A DNA stretch of 64,000 bases from JAJPKK01 sp963781195 (GCA_963781195.1 CAWAEZ010000004.1:248001-312000); one strand, 5' to 3'; counted from the stretch's first letter, positions 16,134-25,646 are shown. Notes: a model not told the origin generated them from the letters alone. A program made the numbers and translations.

Positions 16134-16946
16134 ATGAAACCGCCGCCGCAAGGGTTAAGCCGGGACGGCGCCGTCGTCGAGTCCGAAGCCCGTCCGCACG
16201 TGACGGTTCGCGGGCTCACCAAGCGGTTCGGCGCCACCACCATCTACGATAAGTTCGATCTGGACATCGCTCGTGGCGAGCTCGTCTCGGTGTTCGGCCC
16301 CAACGGCTGCGGCAAGAGCACGCTGATCAACATGATCGCCGGGCTGGTGCCGGTCGATGCGGGCAAGGTGCTGTTCGACGGCAAGCCGATCCGCGACATC
16401 TCGTTCGGCTATGTGTTCCAGAATTATCGCGAGGCCCTGTTCCCGTGGCTGCAGGCATTCGAGAACGTCGAGTATCCGCTGCGGCTGATGAACGTCCCGC
16501 CGGCGGAGCGGCGCGAGCGGGTCGAACGTCTCATCGCGCATCTCGGGGTCGATCTCGACTTCAAACGCTACCCCTACGAACTCTCCGGCGGCCAGCAGCA
16601 GCTCGTCTCGATCATGCGCGCGCTCGTCGTCGAGCCGGAGATCCTGTTCCTCGACGAGCCGTTCTCGGCGCTCGACTACGAGATGACGCTGTACATGCGC
16701 GAGCAGCTGCAGCGCATCTTCATGGAGACGCGCACCACCACCGTGCTGGTGTCGCACGATCTCGAAGAGGCGGTGTTCCTCGCCGACCGCATCCTGCTGC
16801 TGTCGCGCCATCCGGCAAGAATCGCGGCGTATCCCGTCTACGACGCGCCACGCCCGCGCGACGGAGCGACGTTATCGCAGCCGGACTTCGTGGCCCTCAA
16901 ATCGCACTGCCTCGAGGTGTTCCAGCGCGAGGTGCGCAGAAGGTGA
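16134..16946 (+). CDS. NitT/TauT-type ABC transporter ATP-binding protein 1
   Basis: The protein has about 270 residues, with Walker A GPNGCGKST, Q-loop YVFQNYREALFPWL, signature LSGGQQQL, Walker B ILFLDEP and switch His in VLVSHDLEEAVFL. It energises import through a BPD-type permease, as for taurine, nitrate or pyrimidine precursors. The ATG at 16134 is chosen; an in-frame GTG at 16107 is possible and neither has a strong ribosome-binding site. It runs in the same direction as the Mo hydroxylase, opposite to the rest of the transporter, which suggests a hydroxylase-uptake link. Confidence 0.9.
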   Translation: MKPPPQGLSRDGAVVESEARPHVTVRGLTKRFGATTIYDKFDLDIARGELVSVFGPNGCGKSTLINMIAGLVPVDAGKVLFDGKPIRDISFGYVFQNYREALFPWLQAFENVEYPLRLMNVPPAERRERVERLIAHLGVDLDFKRYPYELSGGQQQLVSIMRALVVEPEILFLDEPFSALDYEMTLYMREQLQRIFMETRTTTVLVSHDLEEAVFLADRILLLSRHPARIAAYPVYDAPRPRDGATLSQPDFVALKSHCLEVFQREVRRR

Positions 16947-16975
16947 AGCCGCGCAGGGGAGAAGCCCGCGTGGTG

Positions 16976-17131
16976 CGTCTCCCTCTCCCGCTTGCGGGGG
17001 AGGGCGGGGAGGGGGCTCTTGCCCCGCGCGAAAACCTTCCAAGATCGGGCAACGGGTGATTTGAGAACCGCGTCCGGGCGTGACGCGTCCGAGCGCCCTC
17101 TCCCCAACCCTCCCCCGCAAGCGGCGGAGGG
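16976..17131. repeat. Interspersed palindromic element (156 bp)
   Basis: Long imperfect inverted arms, around TCCCGCTTGCGGGGGAGGG on the left and CCCTCCCCCGCAAGCGG on the right, flank a 60-70 base spacer. It lies between converging genes and may also act as a terminator. It is a second repeat family, distinct from the element at 9428. Confidence 0.7.
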
Positions 17132-17165
17132 AGCGCGTCCAAGCCTTACTTCACCGCGTCCAATC

Positions 17166-18156
17166 TCACTTCATCGCGTCATAAACTTTGTGGGTCCAGG
17201 CGCCGGTGGGCTTCTTGGTGATCACGGGATCGGACCCTCCGGTCAGCAACGTCGACACCGTGCGGTCGTAATCGGCGGGATCGAGCTTGCCGTCCTTGGT
17301 GTCGAGGAGCTTGGCGATCTCGCCCATCATCCGCTTCTGGTGCTTCTCGGTCTGGGCGCCGGTGGTGTCGGCGGCGAGCACGATCTTCGCGGCTTCGTCA
17401 GGATGCGCGCGGGCGTAGTCCCATCCCTTCATGGAGGCCTTCACGAACTTCCCCATCTTGGCGACGAAGTCGGGGTCGGCGAGCTTGCTCTCCATGACAT
17501 AGAGACCGTCCTCGAGCGTCGCCACGCCTTCATCCGCATACTTGAAGACGACGAGCTGTGCCGGCTTGAAGCCGCCGTCGATGACCTGCCAGTATTCGTT
17601 GTAGGTCATGGTGGAGATGCAGTCGGCCTGCTTCTGCAGCAACGGATCGACGTTGAAGCCCTGCTTGAGCATCTTCACGCCGCCCGGCGAGCCGTCGGTC
17701 TTGATGTTGAGCTTCGACATCCACGACAGGAACGGATACTCGTTTCCGGAGAACCAGACGCCGATGGTCTTGCCCTTGAGATCGGCCGGCTTCTTGATGC
17801 CGGTGTCGGCGCGGCAGGTGAGTTCGAGCCCCGAGCGCTTGAACGGCTGCGAGATGTTGACGAGCGGCACGCCCTTTTCACGCGAGGCCAGGGCGGACGG
17901 CATCCAGTCGATGATGACGTCGGCGCCGCCGCCGGCGATCACCTGCGCCGGTGCGGTGTCGGGTCCGCCGGGATTGATGGTCGACGTCGAGCCCGGCGTC
18001 CTTGTAATAGCCCTTCGCGGCGGCGACGTAATAGCCGGCGAATTGGGCCTGGGTGACCCATTTGAGCTGGAGCGTGACCTTTTCGGCGGCGAGCGCCGGA
18101 TTCGCGAGCGGCGTGCCGAGCACCAGCCCCGCAGCGATCAACCATGCTTTTTTCAT
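17166..18156 (-). pseudogene. THI5/NMT1-like ABC substrate-binding protein, one frameshift
   Basis: The ATG at 18156 opens a Sec leader (MKKAWLIAAGLVLGTPLANPALA) followed by VTLQLKWVTQAQFAGYYVAAAKGYYKDAGLDV, the signature start of the THI5/NMT1-like family that binds pyrimidine precursors, riboflavin or similar ligands. One extra base near 17980 breaks the frame. The rest (VIAGGGADVIIDWMPSALASREKG … GVWFSGNEYPFLSWMSKLNI …) is clean. Joined length is about 330 residues, normal for the family. Permeases and an ATPase follow upstream on the same strand. The ligand is probably a small N-heterocycle, from family and the adjacent Mo hydroxylase; this is an inference. Confidence 0.8.
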
Positions 18157-18185
18157 GTCGTTTCTCTCCAGCTTCGACCGCCGAG

Positions 18186-18958
18186 TCACGTCCGATAGGA
18201 CGGATGCCAGAACGTCGTCGCGCGCTCGGCGAGCGCGACGGCGCCGTAGAACGCCATGCCGGCAACGGCCGCCAGCGCGATCTCGGCCCACACCATATCG
18301 AGCGACATTCTCGCCACTTCGATGGAGATGCGAAAGCCTATGCCCCGGGTCGGCGTGCCGAAGAATTCGGCGACGATCGCGCCGATCAGAGCGAGAGTCG
18401 AATTGATCTTCAGCGCGTTGAAGACGAAGGGCATCGCGGCCGGCAGGTTGAGCTTGACCAGCGTCTGCACGGGGGCCGCGCGCATAGGAGCGCATCAGGT
18501 CGCGCTCGATCGCGTCCCGCGGCGGCGAGGCCGGCGAGGGTATTGACCAGCATCGGGAAGAAGGTGATGACGGCGACGACCGCGGCCTTCGAGGGCCAGT
18601 CGAAGCCGAACCACATCACCATGATCGGGGCGATGCCGACGATCGGCAGCGCCGAGATGAAGTTGCCGATCGGCAGCAACCCGCGGCCGAGGAAGGTGTA
18701 GCGGTAGGCGACGATCGCCACCAGCGAATCCGGCGCCGCAGCCGATGACGTATCCGATCAGCACGCCGCGCACGAAGGTCTGCACGAAGTCCTCGCCGAG
18801 CGTCGGAAGCGAGCCGGCGAACCGCACGGCCGTCGCGCTCGGCGACGGCATCAGCACGCGAGGGAACGCCGAAACCGCGCACGGCGACTTCCCAGAGGTA
18901 GAACAGCGAACGCGCCGAACAGCAGCGGCACGGCGAGATCGTTGGCGCGGCGTCGCAT
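18186..18958 (-). pseudogene. NitT/TauT-type ABC permease A, five frameshifts
   Basis: Joined across breaks near 18912, 18861, 18728, 18512 and 18481, this is a standard permease of about 255 residues: FVQTFVRGVLIGYVIG, PIGNFISALPIVGIAPIMVMWFG, FFPMLVNTLAGLAAA and the EAA-loop region RDLMRS…APVQTLVKLNLPAAMPFVFNALKINSTLALIGAIVAEFFG. Each break is one surplus base and the protein sequence on either side is undamaged. The start at 18958 (MRRRANDLAVPLLFG) has only a weak ribosome-binding site and continues in frame from the hydrophobic segment upstream. Confidence 0.75.
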
Positions 18959-19306
18959 CTTGCCGCGCAGCGTGAGCCCCGCCATGCCGGTGACGACGAG
19001 TGCGGCAGCGAGCCAGCCGGCAAGCACCAGCGCCCAGAAGCCGGAGCCGGCATTGCCCGCGATTGCGGCTTCGCCGAGCAGCCGCAGGGTCACGGCGCAG
19101 GTCAGGAGAACGCCGCCAAGACCGGCCACCAGCGGGTGCGCAAGGAACGGCGCCGCACCGAACAGAGCGGCTGCAGCGAGGGTGGCGGCGAGCGCCAGGG
19201 GCCGGTCCGCCAGGTTTGGCGCGTGGGCGGTGCCGAGCGGAAGCATCAGCGCGGTGAGCGCCAGCAGCGCCGCGCCGAAAAAGCCCCAGGGCCGGCGCAC
19301 GCTCAC
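18958..19306 (-). CDS. Hydrophobic four-helix segment preceding permease A
   Basis: A GTG at 19306 overlaps the stop of permease B (GTGA). From it about 116 codons encode four membrane helices (WGFFGAALLALTALMLPLG, PLALAATLAAAALFGAAPFLA, PLVAGLGGVLLTCAVTLRLL, FWALVLAGWLAAALVVTGMAG). There is no stop before permease A begins, so it may be an N-terminal extension fused to permease A or a separate small membrane protein whose stop was lost to one of the frameshifts. I do not recognise the family. Its place between two permeases suggests a transporter accessory part. Confidence 0.5.
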
Positions 19307-20224
19307 GGTTTCGCGCCCATGCGTCGCAGCGTCCAGCGTTCCGCTAAGCCGACGATGCCGACGAGGATCGTGGCCAGCAGCGCAGCAGCGAGCAGGGCCG
19401 CCCAGATCTGCAAGGTCTGGCCGTAATAGGAACCCGCGAGCAGCCGGGCGCCGATGCCGGCCTGGGCGCCGGTCGGCAGTTCCGCGACGATGGCGCCGAC
19501 CAGCGAGATCGTGACGGCGACCTTGAGGCTGGCGAACAGGAACGGCACCGATGCCGGCATCCGCAGCTTCCACATCACCTGGAGCGGCGTCGCCGACCAG
19601 GTGCGCATGAGGTCGCGCTGGATCGGGTCCGGCGACGTCAGCCCCTTCACCATGCCGATCGTTACCGGGAAGAAGCACAGATAGGCCGAGATCAGCGATT
19701 TGGGCAGCAGCCCGCGCAGCCCGATCGCGCCGAGCACGACGATGATGATCGGCGCCACCGCGAGGATCGGGACCATCTGGGAACAGATGATCCAGGGCAG
19801 CAGGCTCTTCTCCAGGGCCCGCACCTGCACGATCAGCACGGCGAGCAGGATGCCGAAGGCGGTGCCGAGCACGAAGCCGACCACGGTCGCGGAAAGGGTG
19901 ACCCAGCCGTGGTAGACGAGGCTGCGCGGGGAATCCGGCGGGTAGTCCGAAGACGAGAGCGGCGAACGTCGCCACGATCTGGTGCGGCGCCGGGACCAGC
20001 GGCCGCTCGGCGTCCAGGGTGCCGGCGACGAGGTCCGTCAGGGTGTAGGGGGTGTCCTCGCGCTCGAAGGCGTCGCGCACCAGCGCCATGTTCATCCAAA
20101 CCGCCGCGACGTACCAGAGCACGATGATGACGAGCACGATGACGAAAACGGGAGCGCGGTCGGCGAGCCATCGCGGCCACCGCCAGCGGTGCGGCGTGCG
20201 CGTCCCCATAACGCTACTCGTCAT
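19303..20224 (-). pseudogene. NitT/TauT-type ABC permease B, one frameshift
   Basis: It begins at ATG 20224, overlapping the end of the ATPase by 11 bases. The N terminus has a helix (APVFVIVLVIIVLWYVAAVWM) and a DTPYTLTDLVAGTLDAERPLVPAPHQIVATFAALVF stretch. One extra base near 19945 separates this from VVGFVLGTAFGILLAVLIVQV, LLPWIICSQMVPILAVAPIIIVVLG and the EAA-loop RDLMRTWSATPLQVMWKLRMPASVPFLFASLKVAVTISLVGAIVAELP. Joined length is about 307 residues, with a longer N-terminal periplasmic section than permease A. The two permeases probably form a heterodimer. Confidence 0.78.
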
Positions 20225-21044
20225 AGGAATGCCCCGAGCGCAGGCCCATGCGCACGCGCTGCGCGATCTTGATGAACTCCGGCGTTTCCCGGATCTCGAG
20301 GGTGCGGTCGCGGGGAAAGTCGCAGGGGATGACGTCGATGATGCGCCCGGGCCGCGGTGACATCACCACGATCTTGGTCGACAGGAAGACCGCCTCCGGG
20401 ATCGAATGGGTGACGAACACCACCGTCTTTCCGGTCTGGTTCCACAGCCGCAGCAGTTGCTCGTTGAGATGGTCGCGCACGATCTCGTCGAGGGCGCCGA
20501 ACGGCTCGTCCATCAGCAGCAGGGCCGGCTCGAACGACAGCGCGCGGGCGATCGAAGCGCGCTGCTGCATGCCGCCGGACAGTTGCCAGGGGAACTTGCG
20601 CTCGAAGCCCGCGAGATTCACCAGCGCCAGAAACTTCGCCGCGCGCGCCTTTCGCTCCTCGCCGGGCACACCCATGATCTCGAGCGGGAGCATCACGTTG
20701 CGCTCGATGGTCCGCCAGGGGTAAAGCGCCGGCGCCTGGAAAATGTAGCCATAATGGCGGTTGAGGCGGGCTTCCTCCGGTGACACCCCGTTGACGCGGA
20801 TGGTGCCGGCGCTGGGTTGCTCGAGATCGGCGATGACCCGGAGCAACGTCGTCTTGCCGCAGCCGGACGGGCCGATGAATGACACGAAGTCGCCGGCCGC
20901 GATCTGCAGGTCGACTTTGGAAAGCGCCTCGACAGGTCCGTCCGATGTCTCGAAGGTGAGCGACACGCCCGTCGCGTCGACGGCCAGCGCCGGATGCGCC
21001 GCCTGCTGCCTTTTTTCGATGTCTGAAACCGCAGATGTGTGCAT
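20214..21044 (-). CDS. NitT/TauT-type ABC transporter ATP-binding protein 2
   Basis: This protein of about 276 residues has Walker A GPSGCGKTT, Q-loop YIFQAPALYPWRTI, signature LSGGMQQRASIARAL, Walker B LLLMDEP and the switch region VVFVTHSIPEAVFLSTK. It is intact, unlike the permeases downstream of it. The start at 21044 (MHTSAVSDIEKRQQ) is a compromise; an upstream ATG at 21119 is in frame and neither has a strong ribosome-binding site. With the ATPase at 16134 the locus encodes two different NBDs, matching two different permeases. Confidence 0.9.
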   Translation of the reverse strand: MHTSAVSDIEKRQQAAHPALAVDATGVSLTFETSDGPVEALSKVDLQIAAGDFVSFIGPSGCGKTTLLRVIADLEQPSAGTIRVNGVSPEEARLNRHYGYIFQAPALYPWRTIERNVMLPLEIMGVPGEERKARAAKFLALVNLAGFERKFPWQLSGGMQQRASIARALSFEPALLLMDEPFGALDEIVRDHLNEQLLRLWNQTGKTVVFVTHSIPEAVFLSTKIVVMSPRPGRIIDVIPCDFPRDRTLEIRETPEFIKIAQRVRMGLRSGHSYDE

Positions 21045-21311
21045 CAACTCAGTCGTGTGCAGCGGCTGGACCGCGATACTGTTGGTTCCAACGCCCCATC
21101 TTTGCATAGGGCGCGCCATTTGCGAAATATTGGCAGGGCTGCTCGTGAACTTCTCGCCTCATGTTTATTCAGTCTCAGGACTAAAAATGAGCTTGTGTTC
21201 CAGGTTGAACTTTCCCTGCCGCCGGGCGCCGTCATGCGAGCCGACGCGGCCATCCAATACCGGCGGTTCCATTCTCGCGCCGGGCTCGCGCCAAGGCCGG
21301 GCGACCCCGCA

Positions 21312-22178
21312 ATGATTCTCGTTACCGGAGCCGCCGGCAAGACCGGCCGGGCTGTCATCCGCGCGGTGGCTGCGCGCGGCACGCCGGTGCGCGGACTGGT
21401 CCGCCGCGCCGGCCAGGAAGCGGCGTGCGACGCGGCGGGGGCGCGGGATGTTGCGCTCGCCGCGTTCGAGGATTTCGCCGGACTGGTGGAGGCGGCGCGC
21501 GGGGTTTCGGCGATCTACCACATCTGTCCCAATGCGAGCCCCCACGAAGTGTCCTACGCGAAGGCCGTCGTTGGCGCGGCCGCCGCGGCCGGGGTGCGGC
21601 GCTTGGTCTATCATTCGGTCCTGCACCCGCAGATCGAGGCTATGCCTCATCACTGGCGCAAGCTCAGGGTCGAGGAGGCGCTGCTGGGCTCCGGCTTGGA
21701 GACGACCATCCTGCAGCCGACCGCCTACATGCAGAACATCCTCGCGGGCTGGCGCGCGGTCAACGAGGCGGGCGTGTTCCGCGTGCCCTATCCGGTCGAC
21801 ACCCGGATCAGCCTGGTCGATCTGCGCGACGTCGCGGAGGTCGCCGCGCGGACCCTGACCGAACACGGCCACGCCGGCGCCACCTATCAACTGGTCGGCA
21901 CGGCGCCGTTGAGCCAGTTGGAGGTGGCCGAGGTCCTCGGCGCCGCGCTGGATCGCCCGGTGAGCGCGGTTTCGGAATCCGTCGACGCGTGGGAGCGGCG
22001 CGCCCGCGCCGCCGGCATGGGCGAAGACGAACGGGAGACGCTCGCCGCCATGTTCCGCAGTTACGCGCAGAGCGGACTCGTCGGCAACGCCAACGTGCTC
22101 ACCTGGCTGCTCGGCCGGCCGCCGACGACGCTGGCGGAGTTTGCGGCGGATGCGGCTGCCACCGCCACTCACCCGTAG
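21312..22178 (+). CDS. NmrA/atypical SDR family NAD(P)-binding protein
   Basis: The 288-residue cytoplasmic protein has the Rossmann motif ILVTGAAGKTGRAVIRAVAARG (GxxGxxG), the NmrA-type VRRLVYHSVLHPQIEAMPHHWRKLRVEEALLGSGLETTILQPTAYMQNI segment, and a C-terminal YQLVGTAPLSQLEVAEVLGAAL region. The catalytic Tyr-Lys pair of classical SDRs is absent, as usual for redox-sensor or quinone-reductase-like members. The start is where family similarity begins; the ribosome-binding site is weak. Its last 10 bases overlap the converging amidase gene. Confidence 0.85.
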   Translation: MILVTGAAGKTGRAVIRAVAARGTPVRGLVRRAGQEAACDAAGARDVALAAFEDFAGLVEAARGVSAIYHICPNASPHEVSYAKAVVGAAAAAGVRRLVYHSVLHPQIEAMPHHWRKLRVEEALLGSGLETTILQPTAYMQNILAGWRAVNEAGVFRVPYPVDTRISLVDLRDVAEVAARTLTEHGHAGATYQLVGTAPLSQLEVAEVLGAALDRPVSAVSESVDAWERRARAAGMGEDERETLAAMFRSYAQSGLVGNANVLTWLLGRPPTTLAEFAADAAATATHP

Positions 22179-23587
22179 GGCGGCCAGCCGATCGGGTTGG
22201 CCTGCTGCACGACCTTCGCCACCGCGAGGATCAGCGGCTCCTCGAAACGCGGCGCGATGATCTGCAGCCCCACCGGCATTCCGCCGGCGGTCTTGCCGGC
22301 CGGCACGCTCGCCGCCGGCAGGCCGGCCAGAGTGACGAGAAAAGCCGGGGCGATCCAGTCGACATAGTCCTCGAAGGTCCGACCGTTGATCTCGCGCGGA
22401 AAGTTCATCTCCACGGGATAGGGGCCGACCGGCGCCGCCGGCGTGAGCAGCAGGTCGAAGCGTTCGAACAGCCGGCGGAAGCGCTGGAACACCTCGGCGC
22501 GGGTGGCCTCCGCATGGGCGAGATCGAGCGCGGTGACGTCGAGGCCGCGCTTGACGTTGCCGCGCAGGTTCTCGCCGAATTCCTCGAGCCGCGCCAGATT
22601 GGCGAACTGCTGGCCGACCATCCAGGCACCGCGCCAGGTCTGGTAGGGGCCGCGGCCCTCCGACACGTCGAAGGCGATCTCCTCCACCGCCGCTCCCGCC
22701 TCCTGCAGCCGCAATGCCGCGGTGCGGCAGAGCGTGTCGAGCTCGCGGTCGACTCCGATGCCGGCAATGTCGGAGACGTAGGCGATCCGGAGCCCCGCCG
22801 CGTCGTGTGCGCGTGCGACCACCTCGCGCGCGCTCCGCCACGGCGGCGCGACCGAGATTGGCGAGAGCCGGCTGAAACCGACCATGGCGTCGAGCATCAA
22901 GGCGGCATCCTCGGCGTCGCGGGCGAGCGGCCCATGGACCTGTCCGGGATCCCACGCGAGGGGCATCGGGTGGTTGGGGGTGAGGCCCGGCGTGGGCCGG
23001 AGCCCGACGACGCCGCAGAACGCCGCGGGGATGCGGATGGAGCAGCCGAAATCGGTCCCGTGTCCCAGCGGCAGCATGCCGGTCGCGACCGCGACGGCCG
23101 AACCGCCCGACGATCCCGCCGGGCTCAGCGCCGGGTTCCACGGATTGCGGGTGACGCCGAACACGGGGTTGAATGTGTTGGCGCCGGTCGCGAATTCGGG
23201 TGTGTTGGTCTTGGCGAGCACGATGGCGCCGGCCGCCTTGAGGCGCCGCACCACCTCGGCGTCCTCATCGGGGACGTGCGCGGCAAAGTGCGGCGAGCCG
23301 AACGTGGTGCGGATGCCCGCGGTCTGGGTGACATCCTTCACCCCGATCGGAAGACCGTGCAGCGGCCCGACCTCGGCGCCCGCCATGACGGCCGCTTCGG
23401 CCCGCCGGGCCGCGTCGCGTGCGCCCTCGGCGGCAAGCGTGACGATGGCATTGAGTCGCGGATTGACCCGCGCGATGACTGCGAGATGCGCATCGAGCAC
23501 TTCGACCGGGCTGACCGCGCGCGCCTTCATCATCGAGACGAGTTCGACCGCCGATGCCCGGGTCAGCGCCGCGTCGGGACGGGACAT
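22169..23587 (-). CDS. Amidase signature family hydrolase
   Basis: The 472-residue amidase has a Ser-cisSer-Lys triad: K84 in LPIGVKD, cis-Ser S159 in SPAGSSGGSA, and nucleophile S183 in DFGCSIRIPAAFCGVVGLRPT. The residue before the nucleophile is Cys where Gly is usual. It hydrolyses an amide or carbamoyl substrate in the cytoplasm. It lies 4 bases after the permease gene and ends the operon hyuA-hyuB-binding protein-permease-amidase. It may therefore complete breakdown of a hydantoin- or carbamoyl-type compound, a conclusion drawn from context. Confidence 0.93.
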   Translation of the reverse strand: MSRPDAALTRASAVELVSMMKARAVSPVEVLDAHLAVIARVNPRLNAIVTLAAEGARDAARRAEAAVMAGAEVGPLHGLPIGVKDVTQTAGIRTTFGSPHFAAHVPDEDAEVVRRLKAAGAIVLAKTNTPEFATGANTFNPVFGVTRNPWNPALSPAGSSGGSAVAVATGMLPLGHGTDFGCSIRIPAAFCGVVGLRPTPGLTPNHPMPLAWDPGQVHGPLARDAEDAALMLDAMVGFSRLSPISVAPPWRSAREVVARAHDAAGLRIAYVSDIAGIGVDRELDTLCRTAALRLQEAGAAVEEIAFDVSEGRGPYQTWRGAWMVGQQFANLARLEEFGENLRGNVKRGLDVTALDLAHAEATRAEVFQRFRRLFERFDLLLTPAAPVGPYPVEMNFPREINGRTFEDYVDWIAPAFLVTLAGLPAASVPAGKTAGGMPVGLQIIAPRFEEPLILAVAKVVQQANPIGWPPYG

Positions 23588-23591
23588 GGCG

Positions 23592-24344
23592 CTACTTGCC
23601 CGACCAGTGGACGAAGCGCCGCTCGACGGTCAGGAACATCAGGTTGAGGGCGTAACCGAGGGCGCCGGCCGCGAAGATCGCGGCGTACATGTCGGGCATG
23701 GCGAACAGTTGCTGGGCTTCGAACACGCGCTGGCCGAGGCCGTCGGTCGAGCCGATGAACATCTCCGCCACTACCACGATGACGAGCGCCAGCGAGACCC
23801 CGTTGCGCAGGCCCACGAACGTCTGCGGCAGCGACTCCATGAGCATCACGTCGATGAGCACGCGCAGCCGCGACGCGCCCATGACCTTGGCCGCCAGCAG
23901 GCGCGTCTTGCGCGCGTTCATCACGCCGTAGGCGACGTTGAACAGGATGACGAGCGCGGCACCGAATGCCGCGACGGAAATCTTGGTGCGGTCGCCGACC
24001 CCGAACAACACCAGGAACAGCGGGAACAGGGCCGAGGCCGGCGTCGACCGGAAGAAGTCGATGACGAATTCGAGCGAACGGTACAGCCGCTGCGACGAGC
24101 CGAGGAAAATGCCGAGCGGGATTGCGATCACCGCCGCGATGAGCGTCGCGAGCGCCGTGCGTTCGGCGGTGATGACGAGGTCGTGCCCGAGTTGCCCACC
24201 AAGTCCTTTCCACATGGCCTGGAACGTCGCGAGCGGCGACGGCAGCAGCACGGGATCGACGACCCGCATCCAGGTCGCGATAGACCACAGCGCGATGAGG
24301 CCGACCACGCCGACCACGGGGAGGAAAGGCTCGATGCGCTTCAC
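23592..24344 (-). CDS. NitT/TauT-type ABC transporter permease
   Basis: The 250-residue inner-membrane permease has six predicted helices and an EAA-type loop near MGASRLRVLIDVMLMESLPQTFVGLRNGVSLALVIVVVAEMFIG. It starts at a GTG with a GGGTAAT just upstream. It follows the binding-protein gene after a 282-base repeat-containing gap and precedes the amidase by 4 bases. There is no ATPase gene in this operon, so it must borrow one, perhaps an NBD from the cluster at 16-21 kb. Confidence 0.92.
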   Translation of the reverse strand: MKRIEPFLPVVGVVGLIALWSIATWMRVVDPVLLPSPLATFQAMWKGLGGQLGHDLVITAERTALATLIAAVIAIPLGIFLGSSQRLYRSLEFVIDFFRSTPASALFPLFLVLFGVGDRTKISVAAFGAALVILFNVAYGVMNARKTRLLAAKVMGASRLRVLIDVMLMESLPQTFVGLRNGVSLALVIVVVAEMFIGSTDGLGQRVFEAQQLFAMPDMYAAIFAAGALGYALNLMFLTVERRFVHWSGK

Positions 24345-24357
24345 GGGATTACCCTGC

Positions 24358-24530
24358 CGTCATTCCGGGGCAGCGCGCAACGCCGAACCCTGAATCCGCA
24401 ATTCAGTTCTTTGTCATCGCCCGGCTTGACCAGGCGATCCAATAGCCACCGGATTGCGGGTGGGGCACAGCCATGTCTCTACCAATGGTTACAGCGGTTA
24501 CTGGATTTCCCGCTTTCGCGGGGAATGACG
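24358..24530. repeat. Interspersed repeat bounded by CGTCATTCC / GGAATGACG
   Basis: A 9-bp perfect inverted repeat encloses about 155 bases that include a small hairpin (CCCGCTTTCGCGGGG). This type of element is common between genes in Bradyrhizobium-like genomes. Here it separates the binding protein from its permease within one operon and could act in RNA processing or differential expression. Confidence 0.6.
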
Positions 24531-24626
24531 CCGAAACTGAGTGGATGCCGGCTCACAGCCCGCTTCGCCGTCAGGCGATGGGGAGAACCGCGGATAACCA
24601 ACCAGCGCGGACGATAGCTATCCAAC

Positions 24627-25646
24627 TCAGAACGCCTTGATGAACTTGGTCACGTCGACCTTTTCCGGTAGCGTGCCGGTGGTGACCGAGAAATCGATGA
24701 ATTTCTGGTATTCCGCGATCTCCTTGGCGGTCATGTCCTTGGCCATGATGTAGCGGATCAGCGGCACGGTGTCGGCGACGTCTTCCGGCGTGAAGGTGTT
24801 CTTGACGAGGTATTTGCGCGCCTCGGCGGGATTGCCGTTGATGAAGTCGATCGCCTTCGCCCAGGCGGCGGCGAAGCGCTTCGCCACATCGGGACGCGCC
24901 GCGATGAAATCGCTCGACATGGCGCAGCCCGCCGCGAACGCATTGGCGTCGGGATCGCCCAGCACGTAATGCGCGATGACGCCTGCTTCCAGCGTCGTCG
25001 CGACGCCGAGCTTGCGCATGGTGGAGGCGTTGGGCTCCAGCGTATAGCCGGCGTCGAAGGTGCCGGCGGTCATGACGTTGACGTGCTGGCCCATGTCGAG
25101 CTGGTCGATGGTGTAGTCGCCGTCCTTCAATCCCACCGCAGCGAGAGCGGCCTTCGCCATGGTGACGTTGGCGGGGCCCGGCGCCGACATGATCTTCGCG
25201 CCCTTGAGGTCCTTGAGGCTGGTCGCCTTGAAGCCGCGGCGCACCACGAACTGCTCCATCTGGAAGGTGCGGTTCTGGCTGTTGAGCGAGATGTACATGG
25301 CGACGCCGGGCTTCTTGAGGTCGGCGTTGATGCCCTCGATGGTCACCAGCACGGCGGCGACGTCGATCTGCTTTGTGATCAGCGCCGCGATATTCGGCGG
25401 TCCGCCTATCAGCCGTGTCATCTCCGGCGCGATGTTCTGCTCCGTGAAGAAGCCGCGCTCCAGCGCGACGAAATAGGGCAGCGACGAACTCACCGGGAAC
25501 ACGCCGACGCGGACCTTGTCCTGGGCTGCCGCGGGCTCCGAGGTGAGGGTGGAGGCGAGGAGGGCTAGGGCGAGGAAGCCGGCCGAGCAGGCCGCCGCGA
25601 AGGCGGTGAGAAGCGAGCGCCGGTGGCGGCACTTTGGTGCGTTCAT
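24627..25646 (-). CDS. NitT/TauT-type ABC substrate-binding protein
   Basis: The 339-residue periplasmic protein has a signal peptide (RRSLLTAFAAACSAGFLALALLASTLTSEPAAAQ) and a SsuA/NMT1-type fold: VRVGVFPVSSSLPYFVALERGFFTEQ, AALITKQIDVAAVLVTIEGIN, LKDLKGAKIMSAPGPANVTMAK and DMGQHVNVMTAGTFDAGYTLEPNAS. It delivers ligand to the permease encoded downstream. A GGGAGA site supports the start. The operon partners hyuA, hyuB and amidase suggest a hydantoin-, lactam- or amide-like ligand; no ligand can be read from the sequence. Confidence 0.92.
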   Translation of the reverse strand: MNAPKCRHRRSLLTAFAAACSAGFLALALLASTLTSEPAAAQDKVRVGVFPVSSSLPYFVALERGFFTEQNIAPEMTRLIGGPPNIAALITKQIDVAAVLVTIEGINADLKKPGVAMYISLNSQNRTFQMEQFVVRRGFKATSLKDLKGAKIMSAPGPANVTMAKAALAAVGLKDGDYTIDQLDMGQHVNVMTAGTFDAGYTLEPNASTMRKLGVATTLEAGVIAHYVLGDPDANAFAAGCAMSSDFIAARPDVAKRFAAAWAKAIDFINGNPAEARKYLVKNTFTPEDVADTVPLIRYIMAKDMTAKEIAEYQKFIDFSVTTGTLPEKVDVTKFIKAF

